Notes: generated from the letters alone by a model not told the origin. Shown: positions 18,407 through 26,192, counted from the stretch's first letter. The stretch: DNA of 64,000 nt from Lachnospiraceae bacterium (GCA_017622575.1 JAGAQU010000078.1:1-64000); one strand, 5' to 3'. Numbers and translations are program-made.

Positions 18407-19573
18407 ATGACAAAGATTGATATTGTATCCGGATTTCTGGGTGCAGGAAAGACTACATTAATTAAGAAGCTTTTGAAGGAGGCTCTTGCTGATACAAAGA
18501 CGGTCCTGATCGAGAATGAATTCGGAGAGATCGGGATTGACGGCGGCTTTTTGAAAGAGGCCGGAATTGAAATCAAGGAAATGAATTCCGGATGTATCTG
18601 CTGCTCCCTTGTAGGTGACTTTGGTACATCTCTGAAGGAAGTAATGAAAACATACACACCCGACCGTATTTTGATTGAGCCTTCGGGAGTCGGCAAGCTT
18701 TCCGACGTCATGAAAGCGGTACAGAATGTAATCGATGAGAAGGACGTTGTATTAAACAGTGCGGTGGCAGTTGTGGATGCCTCCAAGTGCAAGATGTATA
18801 TTAAGAACTTTGGTGAGTTCTTTATTAATCAGATCGAGCATGCGGGAACCATTATTTTGAGCCGTACCGGCAATATCTCGGAGGACAAGCTGAATACCTG
18901 TATCAGCCTGATCAGAGAGCATAACGACAGGGCAACCATTATCACGACACCCTGGGATGAACTGGATGGCAAAGATATTCTTGATACTATTGAGGGCGCG
19001 AAAGATCTGGAGGCTGAGCTGATGGCAGAAATTATGGCTCACCATGACGAAGAAGAGCATGAACACCATCATCACCACGATCACGATGAGGAGGAGCATG
19101 AGCACCACCATCATCACGATCATGATGAGGAGGAGCATGAGCACCATCATCATCACGGTCACGATGAGGAGGAGCATGAACACCACCATCATCACGATCA
19201 TGACGAGGAGGAGCATGAACATCATCATGAGCACGGTGAGGACTGCACTTGTGGTTGTCATGATCATGATCACGAACACCATCACCAACATCATGCGGAC
19301 GAAGTATTTACCAGTTGGGGTATGGAGACACCGGCAGCATATAATAAAGAAGAAATCGAAAAGATTCTGGAGGCTCTTTCCAAAGAAGAGACTTACGGTA
19401 TCGTACTTCGTGCCAAAGGAATGGTACCCTCTGAAAACGGTGGCTGGATTTATTTCGACTATGTGCCGGAAGAGAGTAATGTCCGTGACGGAAAACCTGA
19501 TGTAACCGGTAAGTTCTGTGTGATCGGTTCCAAATTAAACGAAGGGGCACTGAAAGCACTGTTTGAAAAATAA
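18407..19573 (+). CDS. COG0523 (CobW/ZNG1-type) GTPase with His-rich insert
   Basis: 388 aa. The G3E-family P-loop is GFLGAGKTT at 9-17, and the COG0523 metal motif C63-I-C65-C66 follows MNSG. A C-terminal CobW-like domain begins near residue 300. Between them, about residues 212-302, is a His/Glu/Asp-rich insert of five copies of a 13-residue unit of the form DEEEHEHHHHHDH, then CTCGCHDHDHEHHH. Such proteins are metal chaperones; many in this group act on zinc under scarcity, and the His tract would hold many metal ions. The start at 18407 follows GAAGGAA. It is the first gene of an operon behind a Fur/Zur-like operator. Confidence 0.88.
   Translation: MTKIDIVSGFLGAGKTTLIKKLLKEALADTKTVLIENEFGEIGIDGGFLKEAGIEIKEMNSGCICCSLVGDFGTSLKEVMKTYTPDRILIEPSGVGKLSDVMKAVQNVIDEKDVVLNSAVAVVDASKCKMYIKNFGEFFINQIEHAGTIILSRTGNISEDKLNTCISLIREHNDRATIITTPWDELDGKDILDTIEGAKDLEAELMAEIMAHHDEEEHEHHHHHDHDEEEHEHHHHHDHDEEEHEHHHHHGHDEEEHEHHHHHDHDEEEHEHHHEHGEDCTCGCHDHDHEHHHQHHADEVFTSWGMETPAAYNKEEIEKILEALSKEETYGIVLRAKGMVPSENGGWIYFDYVPEESNVRDGKPDVTGKFCVIGSKLNEGALKALFEK
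19047..19235 (+). repeat. 39-bp coding tandem repeat
   Basis: Five copies of a 39-bp unit code for the 13-residue His-rich motif in the COG0523 protein. Copies differ at synonymous sites (GAT/GAC, CAT/CAC, GAG/GAA), so the protein repeat is better kept than the DNA. One copy has Gly in place of Asp. The open frames on the opposite strand and in other frames here are by-products of the repeat. Confidence 0.85.
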
Positions 19574-19614
19574 TAACTGGCCTGCAAAAAGCAGGAGAGG
19601 AAAGAAGGAACAGT

Positions 19615-20544
19615 ATGAAACCTGTATATGTGATCAATGGTTTTTTGGAGAGCGGCAAGACAGAGTTTATTTGTTACACTCTGGCACAGCCTTATTTTCA
19701 GATTAAAGGCAGAACGCTTCTGATCGTATGTGAAGAAGGAGAAGTGGAATATGATGAGAAGCTTCTAGCAAGAAGCAGAACGGATATGGTGGTGATCGAT
19801 GAGGAGGAGGATTTCAATACTTCTCATTTGATTGAATTGGAAAAGAAATACAGGCCGGAACGTATTATCATCGAGTATAATGGCATGTGGAATTTTAAGA
19901 ATATGAAACTGCCCTGGCATTGGACCGTGGAACAGCAGATTACTACAGTTGATGCTTCTACTTTTCCCATGTATTTTACCAATATGAAATCGTTGCTTGC
20001 AGAAATGATCCGCAAATCGGAGATGATCATTTTTAACCGTTGTGACGGCGTGGAGGATTTAAGCGTTTATAAGAGAAACGTGAAAGCAATCAACCAGCAG
20101 GCAGATATCATTTTTGAAGATTCTCAGGGAGAAGTCAATCAGATTTTTGAGGACGATCTTCCCTACAATCTGAATGATCCCATTATTGAACTGGATAATC
20201 AGGGTTACGGTATCTGGTATCTGGATTCCCTTGATAATCTGGACAGATATATCGGAAAGACCATTCAGTTTACGGCCATGGTATTAAAGCCGAAGGAATT
20301 TCCGAAAGGCTTTTTTATTCCCGGAAGAATGGCCATGACATGCTGTGCGGAGGATATGGCTTTCCTGGGCTTTGCCTGTGAGTATGACAAGGCTGATACC
20401 CTGACGGAGAAACAATGGGTCAAGGTTACGGCAAAGGTTGACAAAGAATATTTTGCCGATTATGAAGGGGAGGGACCTGTTTTGAAAGCAATCAGCGTTG
20501 AACAGACAAAAGCTCCCAAAGAACCTGTAATCAGCTTTACTTGA
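19615..20544 (+). CDS. COG0523-like GTPase fused to YcgQ-like C-terminal domain
   Basis: 309 aa. The N-terminal part has a P-loop (GFLESGKT, residues 9-16) and an NKxD-like FNRCD, so it belongs to the G3E GTPase group, but the CxCC motif of COG0523 is absent. From about residue 190 it changes to a domain like the C-terminal half of the YcgQ/TIGR03943 family, with the signature GRMAMTCCAEDMAFLGF. YcgR/YcgQ genes are zinc-linked in Bacillus. It follows the His-rich COG0523 gene by 41 nt behind GAGAGGAAAG and probably shares its promoter. Metal delivery together with the first protein is inferred. Confidence 0.75.
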   Translation: MKPVYVINGFLESGKTEFICYTLAQPYFQIKGRTLLIVCEEGEVEYDEKLLARSRTDMVVIDEEEDFNTSHLIELEKKYRPERIIIEYNGMWNFKNMKLPWHWTVEQQITTVDASTFPMYFTNMKSLLAEMIRKSEMIIFNRCDGVEDLSVYKRNVKAINQQADIIFEDSQGEVNQIFEDDLPYNLNDPIIELDNQGYGIWYLDSLDNLDRYIGKTIQFTAMVLKPKEFPKGFFIPGRMAMTCCAEDMAFLGFACEYDKADTLTEKQWVKVTAKVDKEYFADYEGEGPVLKAISVEQTKAPKEPVISFT

Positions 20545-20588
20545 TTTCTATAAAATCATCTGATACCAATATTTGAGAGGAAAAACCG

Positions 20589-21527
20589 ATGTACCATTAC
20601 ACGATCATTCAATGGCTGTTCTTTTTCTATTTTTACTGTTTCTTTGGCTGGGTCTTCGAATCCACCTTTGTATCCATAAAGAGCAGACATTTTGTAAACA
20701 GGGGTTTTATGAGAGGCCCTTTCCTTCCTATTTACGGAAGTGGTGCGATCATGATGCTTCTGGTATCCATGCCTTTTCAGGATAATATTATCCTGACTTA
20801 TCTGGCAGGGTGTGTGGGTGCCACCGCCCTTGAGCTTGTGACCGGAATAACCATGGAAGCGCTGTTTAAGGTAAGGTATTGGGATTATTCGAATCAGAAA
20901 TTCAATTATAAGGGTCATATTTGTTTATCATCAACTATTGCCTGGGGATTTTTGACGATCCTGATGACAGAGTTTGTACATCCTGCGGTGGAAAAGGCAG
21001 TATTTGCGATACCGGGTGCTGTGATAACCGGGTTGACAGTGGTACTTTCCATCTGTATTACTGTAGACTTTACCTTATCCTTCAAGGCCGCTATGGATCT
21101 TAGAAATGTGCTTGTGGGACTTGAGAAGGCCAAAGAAGAGATGGAGCGCATTCAGAAACGTCTCGACGTGCTGATTGCGGTTGCCAACGATGAAAGGGAG
21201 ATCAGAAAGCAGGAGCGGGAAGAAAAGACAGAAGAGCTTATGGACAGTCTGGAAGAAAAATTTGCCCGCATCAGAGAGCGTGTTGCCAAGAATCCCGGCG
21301 AGTTTATGGATGATGTGAAGGAAGAATTTCTGGAGCTTCGCAGTAAGTTCCTACTCGAGAAAGAGCACAGAATTCAGATTGGCCGTATCAAGGATTTTTA
21401 TCAGAGAAGTATCATCAAGGGAAATCCCGGCATGCGTTCCGCCAGATTTGGGGAGGCCCTTGAAGAATTGAAGAAAGCCGTAAATGAACGAAGGAATGAA
21501 CGCAAAGACGATTCCAAAAAAAATTAG
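20589..21527 (+). CDS. CmpB-like (putative ABC transporter type IV) membrane protein
   Basis: 312 aa. The N-terminal 170 residues have about five or six hydrophobic segments with the motif NRGFMRGPFLPIYGSGA, typical of the ABC_trans_CmpB family (putative ABC-transporter type IV). The remainder (about 170-312) is highly charged and helical, probably a cytoplasmic coiled coil. No ATPase gene is adjacent, so a transport role is unproven. It lies 44 nt after the GTPase fusion gene and may be in the same transcription unit. Confidence 0.75.
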   Translation: MYHYTIIQWLFFFYFYCFFGWVFESTFVSIKSRHFVNRGFMRGPFLPIYGSGAIMMLLVSMPFQDNIILTYLAGCVGATALELVTGITMEALFKVRYWDYSNQKFNYKGHICLSSTIAWGFLTILMTEFVHPAVEKAVFAIPGAVITGLTVVLSICITVDFTLSFKAAMDLRNVLVGLEKAKEEMERIQKRLDVLIAVANDEREIRKQEREEKTEELMDSLEEKFARIRERVAKNPGEFMDDVKEEFLELRSKFLLEKEHRIQIGRIKDFYQRSIIKGNPGMRSARFGEALEELKKAVNERRNERKDDSKKN

Positions 21528-21537
21528 AAAAAAGGTA

Positions 21538-21566
21538 TTGACTATTTCATGCCGCAATGGTATTAT
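21538..21566 (+). promoter_or_regulatory. tRNA-Leu promoter
   Basis: TTGACT (21538-21543), a 17-bp spacer and TATTAT (21561-21566) stand 21 bp before the mature tRNA start. Confidence 0.75.
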
Positions 21567-21587
21567 ATCATTCGTGACGTGAGTCAA

Positions 21588-21672
21588 GCGGAAGTGTCGG
21601 AACTGGCAGACGAGCAAGACTAAGGATCTTGTGAGCATTGCGCTCGTGTGGGTTCAAGTCCCATCTTCCGCA
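21588..21672 (+). tRNA. tRNA-Leu (anticodon AAG)
   Basis: 85 nt class II tRNA. The acceptor stem is GCGGAAG (21588-21594) / CTTCCGC (21665-21671) with discriminator A. The D arm has AACTGGCAGA. The anticodon stem CAAGA/TCTTG encloses the loop CTAAGGA, so the anticodon is AAG. A long variable arm (TGAGCATTGCGCTCG) and the T loop GGTTCAAGTCC follow. CCA is not encoded. A34 would need deamination to inosine to read CUC. Confidence 0.95.
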
Positions 21673-21676
21673 GGAA

Positions 21677-21716
21677 ATTAAAAGGGTTAAGCCTAAAGGC
21701 TTAGCCCTTTTAATTT
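21677..21716 (+). terminator. terminator after tRNA-Leu
   Basis: AAAAGGGTTAAGCC and GGCTTAGCCCTTTT form a stem with one mismatch, extended by flanking AATT, and with a T tract on the + strand. Confidence 0.85.
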
Positions 21717-21720
21717 ATGC

Positions 21721-21779
21721 CGAGGAGTCCCTTGAACCCGGGGTTCAAGGTCTCCTCGCCATAAATGGCTCGTCGGTCG
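21721..21779. repeat. tRNA-like hairpin and first 37-bp direct repeat
   Basis: CGAGGAG (21721-21727) pairs with CTCCTCG (21752-21758), and inside it CCTTGAACCC pairs with GGGGTTCAAGG; CCA follows. It looks like an acceptor stem and T arm without the rest of a tRNA. The segment 21743-21779 recurs at 22331-22367 with 34 of 37 bases identical. Confidence 0.75.
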
Positions 21780-21794
21780 AACCCATAAAATTCT

Positions 21795-21823
21795 TTGACA
21801 TATTCATTATATGGTGCTAATAT
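21795..21823 (+). promoter_or_regulatory. antitoxin RNA promoter
   Basis: TTGACA (21795-21800), a 17-bp spacer and TAATAT (21818-21823) point to transcription from about 21830 on the + strand, towards the 3' end of the toxin gene. Confidence 0.7.
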
Positions 21824-21829
21824 GATTAT

Positions 21830-21925
21830 AGGAAGGGTGCTACCGATAGACGGTTAGTCCATTGAAAATAGTTTAATCACAAAAATGACCGCTTGTTTTC
21901 TCAGGACAGGGCGGTTATTTTTGTG
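21830..21925 (+). ncRNA. putative type I antitoxin RNA
   Basis: The RNA would start near GGGTGCTACC and end at the hairpin AAAATGACCGC (21882-21892) / GCGGTTATTTT (21911-21921), whose T tract serves as terminator. It overlaps the last codons and the 3' untranslated region of the toxin mRNA on the other strand, the geometry of TxpA/RatA-type pairs. No coding frame is evident. Confidence 0.65.
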
Positions 21926-22010
21926 TCTTGTGACTTCCGATGGTATATCCAAGTCTGAAACAGGTCAGGCATAAGCTGATAACTGCAATCAGACTTTCAA
22001 TAGTCAACAT
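21915..22010 (-). CDS. small holin-like toxin peptide (type I TA)
   Basis: 31 aa, MLTIESLIAVISLCLTCFRL followed by GYTIGSHKTQK: one membrane helix and a short basic tail. This is the look of the putative holin-like toxin family of Firmicutes (TxpA/BsrG-type). AAAGGAGGGG lies 8 nt before the ATG. A promoter sits at 22134-22162 and the leader is long and structured, as in type I toxin mRNAs. A convergent RNA promoter on the other strand supports an antisense antitoxin. The assignment rests on layout and composition; toxicity is not shown. Confidence 0.75.
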   Translation of the reverse strand: MLTIESLIAVISLCLTCFRLGYTIGSHKTQK

Positions 22011-22133
22011 TAGCATCCCCTCCTTTAGCAAGATTTCCGTCAGACAAGCTGGGGATTTCTATGTAAACAGAGGGTCACAGTCCCTCTGGCGAAGGACTAA
22101 CCGCCTACCGTAAATGGTAGCACCCATAAAAAT

Positions 22134-22162
22134 AGTGTAGCAGAAGGAATTGAAATATACAA
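22134..22162 (-). promoter_or_regulatory. toxin mRNA promoter
   Basis: On the minus strand, TTGTAT (22157-22162) and TACACT (22134-22139) are 17 bp apart, placing the start near 22127 and giving a leader of about 117 nt. Confidence 0.65.
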
Positions 22163-22330
22163 TACAAAATAGAAGAATTAATATACGAAATAACGATAAA
22201 CGAATACCTTTGCCATTAAACGATGACAGGTTATAGAAATAATGTATCATTGTTTTACACTTTGTTTACACACCCAAAGTCAGTGCTTCGGAAGCCTCCT
22301 TTCTATGGGTCTTTGCGGGTTCCGGCTTTT

Positions 22331-22367
22331 GTTCAAGTCCTCCTCGCCATGAATGGCTCGTCGGTCG
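22331..22367 (+). repeat. second 37-bp direct repeat
   Basis: It matches 21743-21779 at 34 of 37 positions. It begins GTTCAAGTCC, like the T arm of a tRNA, continues TCCTCGCCA and ends GGCTCGTCGGTCG. The pair brackets the toxin-antitoxin locus. Confidence 0.8.
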
Positions 22368-22442
22368 GTCCGATGGGAAAAGGTCCTCCGGGATAATGCA
22401 AGGCTTATGCAAGAATCGAATTAATTGATATAATGATCATGA

Positions 22443-22889
22443 ATTATACCGATCGGTGCTATGATAACGGACAGGTCGGGTAATACGATCATTGCGGGGC
22501 GAAATGAAGCATTTGAGGGACATTTTCCCAATAAAAGGACTGCCCATGCGGAAATGTATTGTGTGAGAAATCTTGATATTGAAAAATATTCCGATTTGAG
22601 CGAATATCACTTATACACAACGATGGAACCTTGCCCTATGTGTATGGGCACAATTGTGATGGGCGGCATCCGCAAATTACATGTGGATGCAAAAGATAAA
22701 TATTGCGGAGCTATGCCGCCCGGTTTACCAGATCGGGCGGCTCTTTTAAGACATACTTACGTGAATGCTCAGAAAATTTTCTTTGGGGCTTTCAGCCCAG
22801 ATTTTTCCCCTGTGGGCAGTAACGATGCTGTGGGCAATGGCAAGCCCCAGTCCATAGCCGCCGGTGGAAGAACTGCGGGATCCATCTAA
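22443..22889 (+). pseudogene. truncated nucleoside (cytidine/guanine) deaminase
   Basis: The zinc and catalytic motifs of the cytidine-deaminase superfamily are present: HAEM and MEPCPMCMG. The frame resembles family members only from IIPIGAMITDRSGN onward, directly after an in-frame TGA at 22440-22442, so about 40 N-terminal residues are missing. The C-terminal part after about 22750 reads across the 3' end of the histidine kinase gene on the other strand and does not look like the family. The gene is probably a 5'- and 3'-truncated relic; an ATG exists at 22461 if a short product is made. Confidence 0.7.
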
Positions 22890-24005
22890 ACGGTAAAAAC
22901 GGTCAAAAAGGTGCTTCAGGCTGCCAATTTCTATCGGCTGAATCGTGGTGTTTGATACCAAAAGCTTTACAGCATGATTTTCTTTTTCCAGTTTTACGCA
23001 GATCGTGCCCTCTTCCGGTGAATATTTTATGGCGTTGTCCAGCAGAATGGACAAAAGCTGTCGGATGGCCTTCTCATCCCCCGTAAAGGAGATCATAGGA
23101 GAAATTTCTGCGATCAGCTGTTTGTTTTGGGACTTGATGAGACTTTGGAAAGACTGGGTGATTTCTTCCATCATGTCAGACAGTGGAAACTCGATCATCT
23201 GAAGCCTGGGCTTTTCCTCATCCATCCGGGAGAGGTAGATGAGATCGTTGGTGAGATTTGTCAGCCGGTTTGTCTGACGTCTTAAATCTGTGAGCCATTC
23301 GCTTTCCCCGAACTCCATCTCCAGCAGATCTGCATCGGCGCTGATGATGGTAAGAGGAGTCTTGATCTCATGACCGGCATCGGTGATGAATCTCTTCTGC
23401 TTCTCATAACTCTCAGCAACAGGCTTGATGATCCGGCCGGAAAAAAGAATCAGGAGTAACAGTACGGCAGAAAGACCCAGCAGAGAAATAAAGAAACTGG
23501 AAAGCAGCATTGTGTGAAACGTGGAAAGACTGCGCCCGCAATCCAAAAAGATGACCCGGGTACCGGATGGCTCTTTACTGAGAGTAAAGCGATAGCTGTC
23601 ACAAAAGCCCTTACTTTTACCGGACTTCCAGACATCTACGGCGTAAGCTTCGGCCGTAGTCTGGTCTACAGCGGCAATTTTTCCGATATCAACGCTGAGC
23701 ACCTTTCCTTCATCCCCGATCAGAACGGAAAAAAAGCGGGATTCATACGGTGTTTCTGCAGAGAAATTGTGTTTCCGAAGCGTTCCGTCTTTTGGTGATA
23801 TGTCCTGCGGCATCTCTTTTCGGGGAGCTGCGTCCATCTGTGGAAACATACCATGATTGACGGCAAGAACAGACAGAATGTCATCGGCCTCGCCAATGGT
23901 CTTTCGGTAACTCATCCAGTGGATGCTGCCAAGGATCACCACAAGGACGAAGGTCAATGACAGCATGGAAACGGCAATAAACTTAAAACGGAGTTTTTTG
24001 ATCAT
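22746..24005 (-). CDS. sensor histidine kinase
   Basis: 419 aa. Membrane segments at about residues 8-30 and 165-190 bracket an extracellular sensor domain. The H box is DAGHEIKTPLTI, followed by the N box LLDNAIKYS, an F-box-like LFDRFYRLD and the G box GGYGLGLAIA. The ATG overlaps the response-regulator stop by 4 bp, so the two are translationally coupled. The divergent VTC/DUF4956 operon is a likely target. The signal is not known. Confidence 0.92.
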   Translation of the reverse strand: MIKKLRFKFIAVSMLSLTFVLVVILGSIHWMSYRKTIGEADDILSVLAVNHGMFPQMDAAPRKEMPQDISPKDGTLRKHNFSAETPYESRFFSVLIGDEGKVLSVDIGKIAAVDQTTAEAYAVDVWKSGKSKGFCDSYRFTLSKEPSGTRVIFLDCGRSLSTFHTMLLSSFFISLLGLSAVLLLLILFSGRIIKPVAESYEKQKRFITDAGHEIKTPLTIISADADLLEMEFGESEWLTDLRRQTNRLTNLTNDLIYLSRMDEEKPRLQMIEFPLSDMMEEITQSFQSLIKSQNKQLIAEISPMISFTGDEKAIRQLLSILLDNAIKYSPEEGTICVKLEKENHAVKLLVSNTTIQPIEIGSLKHLFDRFYRLDGSRSSSTGGYGLGLAIAHSIVTAHRGKIWAESPKENFLSIHVSMS

Positions 24006-24676
24006 TTTATTTCCTCCAGGGAATAACCGGTGTTTCTGGTAGCTCTGATCTGAATATTTGCATGGAGAGCTGCCAGTTTTTTTCGCAAATAAGAGATATA
24101 TACCCAGACCACATTCAATTCCACATCACTGTCATATCCCCAGATCTTTTCCAGAAATCGTTCGGTGGGAATCAATTGTCTCGGGTTTCGCAAAAGCAGT
24201 TCTATCATCTGGAACTCTTTGTTGGCCAGGCGGAAGCTGCCGCTTTTAGAGGACAATTCAAAGGATGTCTGATCCAGAGTAATATTTCCGAAAGTCAACT
24301 GACTGCTCACCTGGGCGATTTGAGTTCGGGTCATGGCCCTTAAGCGGGCAAGCAGCTCTGCCGTGGCAAAAGGCTTCGTCAGATAGTCATTTGCTCCGGT
24401 ATCAAGTCCAAGAACCTTATCCTCAACCTCGGATTTGGCAGTGAGCATCAATACAGGAATTCGGTTTCCATTTTCCCGGATTTTATGCAGCACCGTTAAT
24501 CCATCCATTTCGGGCATCATAATATCCAGAATTACCGCATCATAGTTTTCGGCGCTGAGATATTCCAGAGCATCCCTGCCGTTATAGACGGCGTCGGCGG
24601 AGTAGTTGTTTTTCTCAAGCAGGGCGACAATAGCCCTTGAGAGGGATTTTTCATCTTCTGCCAGCAAAATACGCAT
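24002..24676 (-). CDS. OmpR/PhoB-family response regulator
   Basis: 224 aa. The receiver domain (1-115) has the acidic pair EDE near the start, the phosphoacceptor Asp in VILDIMMPEMDG and the Lys in YLTKPF. The C-terminal winged helix (about 130-224) is of the OmpR type, ending RNTGYSLEE. It is the first gene of a two-gene operon with the histidine kinase, and is divergent from the polyphosphate-polymerase-domain gene at 24869. Confidence 0.93.
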   Translation of the reverse strand: MRILLAEDEKSLSRAIVALLEKNNYSADAVYNGRDALEYLSAENYDAVILDIMMPEMDGLTVLHKIRENGNRIPVLMLTAKSEVEDKVLGLDTGANDYLTKPFATAELLARLRAMTRTQIAQVSSQLTFGNITLDQTSFELSSKSGSFRLANKEFQMIELLLRNPRQLIPTERFLEKIWGYDSDVELNVVWVYISYLRKKLAALHANIQIRATRNTGYSLEEIK

Positions 24677-24868
24677 AGTGACACCTCCGGTTGCCTTTCT
24701 TATTATTTATCAGTATACAGGTGATACCTTAATTATCATTAAAAGAGTACCATAATCCTGCTTTGGTGTCAGTGAATATTTTGAAAAATTTTATTTTCGT
24801 TTTAAGTTCATTTATGGTTCGGCATTTATACTGACCTCACAGTACAGAAATGGGAGGAGTGTGTTACC

Positions 24869-25585
24869 ATGGGTAGCCAGATGGTATTTAAAAGATATGA
24901 GATCAAGTATTTAATGAACTATCGTCAGAAGGATGCAGTCCTGCAGGCAATGGAGCCCTATATGTCCATGGATGAGTATGGACACAGTTTAATTAGAAAT
25001 ATCTACTACGACACGCCGGATTTCCGCCTGATCAGGGAGAGCATGGAAAAGCCGGTATATAAGGAAAAAATCCGGGTTCGAAGTTACGGCCCATCGGGAG
25101 CAGGAGATCCTGTGTTTGTGGAATTAAAGAAGAAATATCAGGATGTGGTCTACAAGAGGCGTATTTCCATGCCACAGGCGCAGGCCAAAGCCTGCCTTGG
25201 CAGAAAAATGCAGCTGCCGGACAGTCAGATCGGTCAGGAGATTGCTTATGTGCTGGATTTTTATCGGAAGCTGGAGCCTGCGGTATTTCTTTCTTATGAG
25301 AGAGAGGCATTTTATGAGCGGGATGGTGGAGATTTCAGGGTGACCTTTGATGAGAACATCCGCTACAGACAGGAGGAACTGTGGCTCGATTCGGATGAAT
25401 GGGGAACGGCTATTTTAAAGCCGGGACTGGTTCTGATGGAAGTAAAGACATCAGGGGGACTTCCCTTGTGGATGGTACAGGCTCTTTCCCGGCAAAAAAT
25501 CTACAAAACGTCATTTTCCAAATACGGAAGTGCTTATCTGGATATTTTTCTATCAAAACGAAAAGGAGAACGCCAATATGCTTAA
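24869..25585 (+). CDS. VTC-domain (polyphosphate polymerase-like) protein
   Basis: 238 aa. It is a VTC-type triphosphate tunnel domain: FKRYEIKYLM at the N-terminus, YYDTPDF, KIRVRSYG, FVELKKK and VKTSG carry the alternating basic and acidic tunnel residues. In yeast this fold makes polyphosphate; in bacteria it is common beside CotH kinase and DUF4956 genes, and its product is not settled. No membrane segment is present. The promoter region has TATACT (24827-24832) without a good -35, which would fit activation by the divergent response regulator. It overlaps the DUF4956 gene by 8 bp. Confidence 0.85.
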   Translation: MGSQMVFKRYEIKYLMNYRQKDAVLQAMEPYMSMDEYGHSLIRNIYYDTPDFRLIRESMEKPVYKEKIRVRSYGPSGAGDPVFVELKKKYQDVVYKRRISMPQAQAKACLGRKMQLPDSQIGQEIAYVLDFYRKLEPAVFLSYEREAFYERDGGDFRVTFDENIRYRQEELWLDSDEWGTAILKPGLVLMEVKTSGGLPLWMVQALSRQKIYKTSFSKYGSAYLDIFLSKRKGERQYA

Positions 25586-26177
25586 TTCATTATTTCATGG
25601 TGTTTTTGACACCGAACTTACTACAGTCATCACCCCTTATGACTTTTTGCTGTGCGTGGGAGTATCCCTTCTGATCGGCTTGATGTTGTGCGCCATGACC
25701 ATGTGGAGGTTAAAAAGCAGCGGAGGCTTTGCCATTACGCTGGCTTTGCTCCCTGCTGTTGTCTGTGTGGTTATCATGATGGTAAACGGAAATGTAGGTG
25801 CAGGAGTTGCGGTGGCAGGTGCTTTCAGTCTGGTGCGCTTTCGGTCTGCACCGGGCTCTGCTCGGGAAATCGGAGCCATTTTTATCGCTATGGGAGCAGG
25901 TCTGATCGCAGGTATGGGGTACCTGGCATATGCGGTGCTGTTTTCTCTGATTCTGGGGCTGATCACCATGCTTTATACAGCGATGCGCTTTGGGGATCGC
26001 AGACGTTATAAAACCCTTCACATTACCATTCCGGAAGGACTTGATTACACCGGTGTTTTTGATCCCGTGCTGCGGGATCCTTCCAAGGAAAAGAAATTTA
26101 TTGATGAACTGCGCTGTCGGAACGGGAATCTTGAGATCTCTGTATCCTATCAGGAAACGGTGGCAGCAGGGCTTTAG
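25578..26177 (+). CDS. DUF4956 membrane protein
   Basis: 199 aa from the ATG at 25578, which lies inside the end of the VTC gene and has AAAAGGAGAA before it. There are about four hydrophobic segments in residues 20-135, the conserved AGAFSLVRFRSAPGSAREIG motif between them, and a soluble C-terminal domain. This is the DUF4956 partner of VTC and CotH proteins. Coupled translation and joint function with the VTC protein are inferred. Confidence 0.85.
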   Translation: MLNSLFHGVFDTELTTVITPYDFLLCVGVSLLIGLMLCAMTMWRLKSSGGFAITLALLPAVVCVVIMMVNGNVGAGVAVAGAFSLVRFRSAPGSAREIGAIFIAMGAGLIAGMGYLAYAVLFSLILGLITMLYTAMRFGDRRRYKTLHITIPEGLDYTGVFDPVLRDPSKEKKFIDELRCRNGNLEISVSYQETVAAGL

Positions 26178-26192
26178 AAGGGAGAATGGAAA

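Larger units (their letters stand above)
22011..22442. other. toxin leader and flanking repeats, no further gene
   Basis: It holds the toxin mRNA leader with hairpins (AGAGGG/CCCTCT around 22068-22086, CTACC/GGTAG around 22105-22120), its promoter, an AT-rich stretch, and the second 37-bp direct repeat at 22331-22367. A GC-rich bit just before that repeat resembles a tRNA 3' half. No ORF is supported. Confidence 0.6.

Noticed and set aside
18752..19505. Long ORFs opposite and in the second frame of the His-rich repeat
   Set aside because: They are low-complexity Met/Thr/Val translations of the 39-bp repeat; the GTPase frame has clear motifs on both sides.
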